From: Lautropia sp. SCN 70-15 | GTDB lineage: Bacteria; Pseudomonadota; Gammaproteobacteria; Burkholderiales; Burkholderiaceae_E | Reading direction: 5' to 3' | Length of the DNA: 5,815 nt | NCBI GenBank assembly: GCA_001724315.1 | Contig: MEEC01000178.1 | Coordinates: 1-5,815, forward strand | Shown: positions 1-5,815 of the stretch, one piece after another | Layout: each line of letters begins with the position of its first letter | Position numbering within the stretch: position 1 is the stretch's first letter | Translations under genes and position numbers: made by a program | Notes under the pieces: generated by a model | What the model was told of the DNA's origin: nothing | The model's database searches: none | What the model saw: the letters and a program-made list of their open reading frames with translations, nothing else

Positions 1-522
1 CTCGGCCGCGCGCTTCTCCTCGGCGAGCCGCTTCTCCTCGGCGAGCCGCTTCTCCTCGGCGAGCCGCTTCTCCTCGGCCTCGCGCTTCGCCTTCTGCTCG
101 GCCAGCCGCGCTTCCTCGGCGAGCCGCTCCTGCTCGCGCTTGCGCTCTTCCTCGCGCTTCTTCTCGAGGGCGATCTCGGGGTCGGGCTGCTCGGGCGCCT
201 TGACCGGCGGTGGCGGCGGAGGAGGGGGCGGAGGCGGCGGCTCCGGCTTCGGCTCGGGCTGCGAGACGAGCTTGGGCTCAGGCTTGGGTTCCGGCTTCGG
301 CTCGGCCTTGGCCACCTGCTGCGGGGGAGGCGGCACCCAGAGCTCGGCCGACACCGCCGGCGGCGGCTGGGTCTGCCAGCGGATGCCGACGAACAGCATC
401 GCGACCAACAGCAGATGCATCGCCAGCGCGAGCGCGAACGCGCGCAGGCGGCCGCGGGGACGCGGCGGCGTGCGCGACGCGAGGCCCTCGGGGCGGCTCA
501 CCGGCTTGCGGCCCAGCTTCAT
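1..522 (-). CDS. tolA: TolA, N-terminal 174 residues (3' end beyond left edge)
   Basis: TolA is the inner-membrane-anchored, periplasm-spanning protein that links the TolQR proton motor to TolB/Pal at the outer membrane. The ATG at 522-520 is chosen because the earlier ATG at 551 meets a stop after ten codons; an AGGG lies 9 bases upstream. Residues 1-27 are a basic cytoplasmic tail, and 28-47 are a single hydrophobic segment (FALALAMHLLLVAMLFVGI) that keeps the conserved membrane histidine (H36). Next come a Pro-rich stretch with EPKP repeats (about 74-94), a run of 12 prolines (95-106), and from about 116 a long Glu/Lys/Arg/Ala helix with repeated KRLAEE units. The C-terminal TolB/Pal/colicin-binding domain is off the window; E. 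coli TolA has 421 residues, so roughly 40% is visible. The gene follows tolR by 28 bases in the usual order. The anchor position that is serine in the E. coli S-x3-H motif is alanine here (A32). Confidence 0.9.
   Translation of the reverse strand, partial: MKLGRKPVSRPEGLASRTPPRPRGRLRAFALALAMHLLLVAMLFVGIRWQTQPPPAVSAELWVPPPPQQVAKAEPKPEPKPEPKLVSQPEPKPEPPPPPPPPPPPPVKAPEQPDPEIALEKKREEERKREQERLAEEARLAEQKAKREAEEKRLAEEKRLAEEKRLAEEKRAAE
11..78 (-). repeat. 18-base tandem repeat inside tolA (about 3.8 copies)
   Basis: Three identical 18-base units at 13-30, 31-48 and 49-66, followed by 12 bases of a fourth (67-78), are in frame with tolA and encode successive KRLAEE hexapeptides (residues 152-169). 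The perfect identity extends to position 11 on the left. Identity at the base level, not only in protein, points to recent duplication by slippage or unequal crossover. Similar but diverged units (for example the one encoding ERLAEEARLAEQ) lie to the right, so the array looks like the growing part of an older repeat tract. Confidence 0.9.
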
Positions 523-550
523 TGCGATCGACCCTGCGGCGGGACCCGCA

Positions 551-994
<444 letters not shown>

Positions 995-996
995 CG

Positions 997-1668
997 TTAC
1001 TTCGCCTGGCGTTGCAGGATGTTGGAGAACTCCTCGATGAAGCTGTCGAAGCGGCTCGACAGCCGGTCGAGGTCGTGCGCGAAGCGGTTGTAGGCCACCA
1101 CCGCCGGAATCGCGGCGAACAGGCCGATCGCGGTCGCCACCAGCGCCTCGGCGATGCCCGGCGCCACTGCGGCCAAGGTGGCCTGCTGCACGTTGGCCAG
1201 CCCGCGGAAGGAGTTCATGATCCCCCAGACGGTTCCGAACAGGCCGATGTAGGGGCTGACCGAGCCGGCCGACGCGAGGAAGGCCAGGCTGGACTCGAGC
1301 GCATCCATCTCGCGCTGGAAGGTCGCGCGCATCGCGCGTCGCGAACCGTCGAGCATGGCCTGCACGTCGCCCGGCTTCTGCTGGCGGGTCTTCAGGAACT
1401 CGCTCATGCCGGCCTCGAAGATCCGGGCCATGGCGCCCCGGTCGGCCGAGTCGTGGCGCACCTGCTGGTACAGCGCGCCGAGGTCGCGGTCGTTCCAGAA
1501 GTCGTCCTCGAAGGCGTCGGTGGCCCGGCGGGCCGCGCGGATCGTGAATCCCTTGCGGAAGATGATCGTCCAGGAGCCGATCGAGATGGCCAGCAGGCCG
1601 GCCATCACCAGCTGCACCAGGACGCTGGCTTGCAGGACCAGCGACAGGATCGAGAGTTCGGAGTTCAT
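997..1668 (-). CDS. tolQ: TolQ, membrane stator subunit of the Tol motor (ExbB/MotA family)
   Basis: TolQ (223 aa; E. coli 230) is a three-span inner-membrane protein that forms a pentameric channel around TolR. Membrane segment 1 covers about residues 14-35, a cytoplasmic domain about 36-130, segment 2 about 133-155 with SPYIGLFGTVWGIMNSF, and segment 3 about 167-193 with APGIAEALVATAIGLFAAIP. T146 and T179 align with the conserved pore threonines T145 and T178 of E. coli TolQ. The start ATG (1668) overlaps the ybgC stop in an ATGA arrangement, and no Shine-Dalgarno sequence is visible in the 20 bases upstream, so translation probably depends on ribosomes finishing ybgC. The stop is TAA, 2 bases ahead of tolR. 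ExbB is the paralogous alternative, but ybgC on one side and tolR/tolA on the other settle the assignment. Confidence 0.97.
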   Translation of the reverse strand: MNSELSILSLVLQASVLVQLVMAGLLAISIGSWTIIFRKGFTIRAARRATDAFEDDFWNDRDLGALYQQVRHDSADRGAMARIFEAGMSEFLKTRQQKPGDVQAMLDGSRRAMRATFQREMDALESSLAFLASAGSVSPYIGLFGTVWGIMNSFRGLANVQQATLAAVAPGIAEALVATAIGLFAAIPAVVAYNRFAHDLDRLSSRFDSFIEEFSNILQRQAK

Positions 1669-2135
1669 GCGGAGTCGGGCAAGGGGTTGATGGCGGCGCC
1701 GCGCGCCAGCGCGCGTTCGGCGAGATCCTTCGGGATGGCGGTGGGCCGGCCGCTGGCCAGGTGCACGGCCGCGATGCGCAGCGTGGCGCTCACCAGCGGT
1801 TCGGTCTCGCCGGGCCGGCGCGCCTGCTGCGCCAGGGTCCAGCTCGCGCGGCGCGCTTCGGCGAGCCGCACGTCGACCAGCAACTCTTCGTCGAGCCGGG
1901 CCGGGCGCCGGTAGTCGATGCTCATGTCGCGCACGACGAAGCCCACGCCGGTTTCCGCCAGCATGCGGGAGTGCTCGACACCGAGCGCGCGCAGCCAGTC
2001 GGTGCGGGCCCGCTCGAACCAGCGCAGCCAGTTCGCGTGGTAGACGATGCCCCCGGCGTCGGTGTCCTCGTAGTAGACGCGGACTCGCAAGCTGAAGTCG
2101 GGGGCGTCCGTCGAGACATGGGCAGCGGCAGTCAC
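1665..2135 (-). CDS. ybgC: YbgC, Tol-Pal-associated acyl-CoA thioesterase (hotdog fold)
   Basis: YbgC hydrolyses acyl-CoA thioesters in the cytoplasm and has been linked to phospholipid metabolism. The 4-hydroxybenzoyl-CoA thioesterase-type signature VRVYYEDTDAGGIVYHANW is at residues 18-36; D26 aligns with the catalytic D18 of E. coli YbgC. Downstream FVVRDMSIDYRRPARLDEEL is also characteristic. The frame stays open far upstream with no in-frame stop, so the start must be chosen. GTG at 2135 gives 156 aa with about 8 residues more at the N-terminus than E. coli (134 aa) and a slightly longer C-terminus. The only closer alternative is TTG at 2153, inside the kinase gene. Neither has a good ribosome binding site, so the start is tentative. 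The stop overlaps the tolQ start by 4 bases. First gene of the Tol cluster, 11 bases after the kinase gene. Confidence 0.92.
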   Translation of the reverse strand: MTAAAHVSTDAPDFSLRVRVYYEDTDAGGIVYHANWLRWFERARTDWLRALGVEHSRMLAETGVGFVVRDMSIDYRRPARLDEELLVDVRLAEARRASWTLAQQARRPGETEPLVSATLRIAAVHLASGRPTAIPKDLAERALARGAAINPLPDSA

Positions 2136-2146
2136 AGGGCGAGATT

Positions 2147-3076
2147 CTACCAATCCGCGCCGGCCGGAATCCCGAGCGCGGTGCGGATCTCCTCGCGCCG
2201 AGGCAGCGGGTCGATCGCGCCGTAGCCGGTGGTGGACAGCGCGGCCGCGGCGCAGCCCGCGCGGGCCGCGGCGGCCAGCGAATCGCCGGCCAGCAGCCGG
2301 GCGACGGTCACGCCGCCGAAGCAGTCGCCGGCGCCGGTGGCGTCGACCGGCTCGACCCGCATCGCGGCCACCTCGTGGATCGCCTCGCCGTCGGAGACCA
2401 TCGCGCCGCGCGCGCCGAGCTTGACCGCGACCGCGCGGGCGCCGAGATCGTGAGCGAAGGCGATCAGGCGGTGCGGATCCTCGATGCCGAACAGCATCGC
2501 GGCCTCGTCGATCGAGGGCAGGAACAGGTCGCAGGCGGCGATCGTGGCGCGGGCGATCGCGGCGGCGCGCGCCCTGGACCAGAGCCGCGGCCGGAAGTTC
2601 AGGTCGTAGCTCACCCGCGTGCCGTGGCCGCGGGCGTGGTCGATGGCCGCGAACACCGCGTCGCAGGCCTGCGGCCCGATCGCCTGCGAGATCCCCGACG
2701 CGTGCAGCCATTTCGCCGCCGCGACCCGTTCGGCGAAGGCCTCGGTGAAGCGCATCCGGCTGGCCGCCGAGCCGCTGCGGCGATAGGTGAACTCGTGGCC
2801 GGCCGGCCCGTGGCTGACGAAGTAGATGCCGGTGGGCGCCTCCGGATCGAGGGTGACCGCCGAACGGTCGACGCCCTCGCGGTCCCACAGGTCGAGGAAC
2901 TGGCGGCCGAAAGCCTCGTCGCCCAGGCTGGTCAGGTAGGCGACCGAGGCGCCCGCGCGCGCCGCGGCGACCGCGAAATTGGCGGTGTCCCCGCCGAAGC
3001 CCTGGCGGTAGAGCGTCTGACCGGGAAGCTGGTTGAACTCGAAGAGCGGTTCGCCGATCGCGACGATGTCGGCCAT
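2147..3076 (-). CDS. kdgK: 2-keto-3-deoxygluconate kinase (PfkB/ribokinase family)
   Basis: Predicted to phosphorylate 2-keto-3-deoxygluconate (KDG) with ATP to KDPG, the substrate of the aldolase encoded next door. The 309-aa length fits the family. The N-terminal PfkB region has GFGGDTANFAVAAARAG (residues 26-42), the sugar-contacting YRRSGSAASRM lies at 98-108, YDLNFRPRLW at 157-166 is typical of KDG kinases, and the C-terminal signature DATGAGDCFGG is at 245-255 with the catalytic base D251. The start ATG (3076) gives the usual MADIVAIGEP opening; no clear Shine-Dalgarno sequence precedes it. It is divergent from eda across a 116-base spacer and 11 bases ahead of ybgC on the same strand. 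The PfkB fold is certain; the substrate is inferred from motifs and the eda neighbour, and fructokinase or another sugar kinase activity remains possible. Confidence 0.85.
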   Translation of the reverse strand: MADIVAIGEPLFEFNQLPGQTLYRQGFGGDTANFAVAAARAGASVAYLTSLGDEAFGRQFLDLWDREGVDRSAVTLDPEAPTGIYFVSHGPAGHEFTYRRSGSAASRMRFTEAFAERVAAAKWLHASGISQAIGPQACDAVFAAIDHARGHGTRVSYDLNFRPRLWSRARAAAIARATIAACDLFLPSIDEAAMLFGIEDPHRLIAFAHDLGARAVAVKLGARGAMVSDGEAIHEVAAMRVEPVDATGAGDCFGGVTVARLLAGDSLAAAARAGCAAAALSTTGYGAIDPLPRREEIRTALGIPAGADW

Positions 3077-3101
3077 GGTTCGTTCGGGGTTGCGGGAGAT
3101 C

Positions 3102-3117
3102 GCGGCAGGTTTGCCGC
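3102..3117. promoter_or_regulatory. Inverted repeat, possible operator between kdgK and eda
   Basis: GCGGCA and TGCCGC are perfect 6-base inverted arms separated by GGTT. The repeat lies in the kdgK-eda spacer and covers the -35 element of the candidate eda promoter, where a repressor would block polymerase. Short GC-rich palindromes occur by chance in DNA of this composition, so the operator role is an inference from position only; no regulator gene is in the window. Confidence 0.3.
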
Positions 3118-3139
3118 CTGGATCGATGCCATCTATTGT
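3111..3139 (+). promoter_or_regulatory. Candidate sigma-70 promoter for eda
   Basis: TTGCCG (3111-3116, 4 of 6 matches to TTGACA) and TATTGT (3134-3139, 4 of 6 to TATAAT) are separated by the ideal 17 bases. The -10 element is in the most AT-rich patch of the 116-base spacer. Transcription would begin near 3146, leaving a leader of about 47 bases before the ATG of eda. No comparably good pair was found for kdgK on the other strand. Confidence 0.4.
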
Positions 3140-3182
3140 GCCGGTTTCGGCGCAGGCCCCGTGCCGGCGCGTTCCCGGTTCC

Positions 3183-3186
3183 GGAG
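3183..3186 (+). promoter_or_regulatory. Ribosome binding site fixing the eda start
   Basis: GGAG lies 6 bases before the ATG at 3193. It supports this start over the TTG at 3136 in the same frame, which would fall inside the predicted -10 element and would add a non-conserved 19-residue extension. Confidence 0.6.
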
Positions 3187-3192
3187 TCCGCC

Positions 3193-3903
3193 ATGAATCG
3201 CCCCGATGTTCGCCATGATCCCGTCCTGTCCCCGGCCCGAAGTGCGGGGTCGGTCCAGCCGGCCGAGCCTGACGCTTCGGCGCTGCCGCTGGCCGATCGG
3301 CTTTCCTCGCCGGTGATCCCCGTCATCGTCGTGGCCGATGCCGCCGATGCGGTGCCGCTCGCCCGCGCCCTGCTGGCCGGCGGCGTGCAGGCCCTGGAGG
3401 TCACGCTCCGCACGCCGGCCGGACTCGAGGCGATCCGCCGGATCGCCGCCGAGGTGCCCGAGGCGCTGGTCGGCGCCGGCACGGTCACCCGGCCGGCCGA
3501 GATGCGCGCGGTGCGACAGGCCGGCGCGGCCTTCGCGTTCTCGCCAGGCTGGGCGCCCGAGCTGTCCGATGCGGCGCGCGACGAGGGCATCGAGTTCGTG
3601 CCCGGCGTGATGACTCCTTCGGAGGCGATGGCCGCCGCCAACCGCGGTCACCGGGCGCTGAAGCTCTTCCCGGCCTCGGTGGCGGGCGGCGTGCCGATGC
3701 TCAAGGCGATGGCCGGGCCCTTCGCCGAGCTGCGCTTCTGCCCGACCGGCGGCGTCACGCAGGAGAACATGGCCCAGTACCTGGCGCTGCCCAACGTGTT
3801 CGCGGTGGGCGGTTCCTGGCTCACGCCTGCGGATGCGATCGCCGGCCGCGACTGGCCGCGGATCACGGCGCTGGCCGAGCGGGCAGCATCTGCCAGAGGA
3901 TGA
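3193..3903 (+). CDS. eda: KDPG aldolase (2-dehydro-3-deoxyphosphogluconate / KHG aldolase)
   Basis: Eda cleaves KDPG to pyruvate and glyceraldehyde-3-phosphate, the last special step of the Entner-Doudoroff pathway, in the cytoplasm. It is a class I aldolase with a TIM-barrel fold. Visible landmarks are VIPVIVV (41-47), LEVTLRT with E69 and R73 (68-74; E. coli catalytic E45 and R49), VGAGTV (93-98), the Schiff-base lysine K157 in ALKLFPA (E. coli K133), the phosphate-binding RFCPTGGV (181-188) and GGSWL (206-210). From the ATG at 3193, with GGAG 6 bases upstream, the protein has 236 aa, about 23 more than E. coli Eda; the surplus is a Pro/Ser/Ala-rich N-terminal tail (about residues 1-30) before the conserved core. 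It is divergent from kdgK, and its last 41 bases overlap the rhomboid gene end on the other strand. Confidence 0.95.
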   Translation: MNRPDVRHDPVLSPARSAGSVQPAEPDASALPLADRLSSPVIPVIVVADAADAVPLARALLAGGVQALEVTLRTPAGLEAIRRIAAEVPEALVGAGTVTRPAEMRAVRQAGAAFAFSPGWAPELSDAARDEGIEFVPGVMTPSEAMAAANRGHRALKLFPASVAGGVPMLKAMAGPFAELRFCPTGGVTQENMAQYLALPNVFAVGGSWLTPADAIAGRDWPRITALAERAASARG

Positions 3904-4588
3904 AGGCGGCGGCGATCGCCGCGCCCACGGCCACCAGCGCGCGCGAGACCGCGTTGCGCCGGTAGTCGGCCCAGTCGAACTTCTCGGCCATGATCCAGGC
4001 CAGCGCGAAGCCCGAGACCAGTCCGCCCACGTGGGCCGCGTTGTCGACCACACCCGAGGTGAAGCCCAGGAACAGCGAGTAGCCGACGAACATGAACAGC
4101 GACGAGCGCATCGACGCCACCAGGGGCGCGGGCAGCTTGTCGCGCTTGAGCAGGATGGCCGCGAGCAGGGCGCCGGTGATGCCGAAGATCGCGCCCGAGG
4201 CGCCCACCGACACCGCGGTGCGGGCCGCGAAGAACAGGCTGGCCAGCGAGCCGAACAGCCCCGAGAGCAGATAGATCAGCGCGAACTGCGTGTTGCCGTA
4301 GAAGCGCTCGGCGATGCTGCCCACGTTCCACAGCGCCCACATGTTGAAGGCCAGGTGGATGATGCCGGCGTGCAGGAACATCGCGCTCAGCAGCCGCCAG
4401 GGCTCGCGCTGGGTGAGCGGCAGCAGGTTGCCGCCCCAGGCGAGCAGCTCGCCGGCCTCGGGCAGGAAGGGGCTCAGGCCCCCGGCCAGGTTGGCCAGCC
4501 AGACGAGCAGGTTCAGCGCGATCAGCGTGCCGGTCACGGTCGCGTGCGGCGTGGCCGCCTTGAGCCGGTGAAGGAAGTCCTCGATCAT
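3863..4588 (-). CDS. Rhomboid-family intramembrane serine protease
   Basis: Rhomboids cut transmembrane helices of substrate proteins inside the inner membrane. This 241-aa protein shows about seven hydrophobic segments (near residues 18-36, 66-88, 100-121, 128-147, 162-180, 184-201 and 214-234), i.e. the six-helix core plus a C-terminal seventh. The catalytic dyad is S131 in GASGAIFG and H186 in NAAHVGGLVSGF. Supporting family residues are W64-R65 in the first loop and the H73/H78/N82 set in FLHAGIIHLAFNMWALW, so it should be active rather than a pseudo-protease. The ATG at 4588 is 19 bases after the ruvB stop and lacks a clear Shine-Dalgarno sequence, suggesting expression from the ruvAB transcript. 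Its 3' end runs 41 bases into eda (codons 229-241 and the stop), encoding the end of the last helix and a PARPAP tail. Substrate unknown; not recognisable as GlpG by neighbours. Confidence 0.92.
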   Translation of the reverse strand: MIEDFLHRLKAATPHATVTGTLIALNLLVWLANLAGGLSPFLPEAGELLAWGGNLLPLTQREPWRLLSAMFLHAGIIHLAFNMWALWNVGSIAERFYGNTQFALIYLLSGLFGSLASLFFAARTAVSVGASGAIFGITGALLAAILLKRDKLPAPLVASMRSSLFMFVGYSLFLGFTSGVVDNAAHVGGLVSGFALAWIMAEKFDWADYRRNAVSRALVAVGAAIAAAFILWQMLPARPAP

Positions 4589-4607
4589 CGGGTTCGAGGA
4601 CCGGGCC

Positions 4608-5653
<1,046 letters not shown>

Positions 5654-5657
<4 letters not shown>

Positions 5658-5815
5658 GGCTTGGCCAGGTGCCGCAGCGCCTGCCGGATGCCGTCGGAGA
5701 CCGCTACATCGGCCGGCAATTGCTTGACCGCCACGGCGGCCTCGCGCTCGGAGTAGCCCAGTGCCAGCAGGGCACGCAGCACGTCGGCGCCGGAGTCGTC
5801 GACCGCGCCGCGGCC
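5654..5815 (-). CDS. ruvA: RuvA, C-terminal 53 residues (5' end beyond right edge)
   Basis: Only the end of ruvA is in the window. Reading from the right edge in the frame that stops at 5656-5654 gives a short acidic linker (GRGAVDDSGA) followed by DVLRALLALGYSEREA and ending ALRHLAKP. This matches RuvA domain III, the small three-helix domain on a flexible linker that binds RuvB and regulates its ATPase. The tetramerising, junction-binding domains I and II are outside. The 4-base overlap with ruvB confirms the ruvA-ruvB order and indicates coupled translation. The assignment rests on this domain plus context. Confidence 0.93.

Noticed and set aside
11..78. The tandem repeats as a CRISPR array or regulatory iterons
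   Set aside because: The units are contiguous with no spacers and in frame with the TolA helix, encoding a charged hexapeptide. They are coding repeats.
3175..3184. CCGGTTCCGG near-palindrome before the eda ribosome binding site
   Set aside because: A two-base loop is too tight for a hairpin, and such sequences are expected by chance at this base composition.
3136..3192. Earlier TTG start for eda, adding 19 residues
   Set aside because: It falls within the predicted -10 element, has no ribosome binding site, and the added residues are Arg-rich and unlike the family. The ATG at 3193 has GGAG at good spacing.
1665..3641. 658-residue open frame on the minus strand that ends with the YbgC sequence
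   Set aside because: Only the last 156 residues look like a protein family. The upstream part is Arg/Gly/Pro-rich, overlaps kdgK in another frame and eda on the other strand, and is open only because of high GC. It is not a kinase-thioesterase fusion.
3841..3910. Search for a bidirectional terminator between eda and the rhomboid gene
   Set aside because: No stem followed by a T-run was found on either strand; the region is coding on both.

Overview
The window is GC-rich chromosomal DNA (about 70% G+C by eye) carrying conserved housekeeping genes of a Gram-negative bacterium. The Tol proteins imply an outer membrane. The protein sequences, above all the TolA transmembrane anchor with its GIRWQ exit, and the presence of Entner-Doudoroff genes suggest a betaproteobacterium, most likely of the order Burkholderiales. 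That placement is inference from sequence style, not a search. No RNA gene, insertion sequence, phage gene, CRISPR array or attachment site was seen, and no gap between genes exceeds about 120 bases.

Layout from left to right. Positions 1-2135, all on the minus strand, hold tolA (3' end cut by the left edge), tolR, tolQ and ybgC, i.e. the first part of the Tol-Pal operon in the order ybgC-tolQ-tolR-tolA. A PfkB-family sugar kinase, probably 2-keto-3-deoxygluconate kinase (kdgK, 2147-3076), lies only 11 bases upstream of ybgC on the same strand, so it may share the Tol transcript. A 116-base divergent intergenic region (3077-3192) with a candidate promoter and an inverted repeat separates it from eda (KDPG aldolase) on the plus strand. 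The end of eda overlaps tail-to-tail by 41 bases with a rhomboid intramembrane protease gene on the minus strand. Upstream of the rhomboid gene on that strand are ruvB and the 3' end of ruvA (cut by the right edge).

The genes form three functional groups. RuvAB moves Holliday junctions by branch migration in recombinational repair; the rhomboid gene is a likely co-transcribed passenger. KdgK and Eda catalyse consecutive steps (KDG to KDPG, then to pyruvate and glyceraldehyde-3-phosphate). TolQ/TolR form a proton-driven inner-membrane motor that energises TolA to pull the outer membrane inward at division, and YbgC is the thioesterase usually encoded with them.

I did not find an undescribed system here. 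The points most worth a second look are the unusual architecture of TolA (a TonB-like EP/KP segment, a run of 12 prolines and near-identical 18-base repeats), the kdgK-eda control region, the attachment of kdgK to the Tol operon, and the eda/rhomboid coding overlap.
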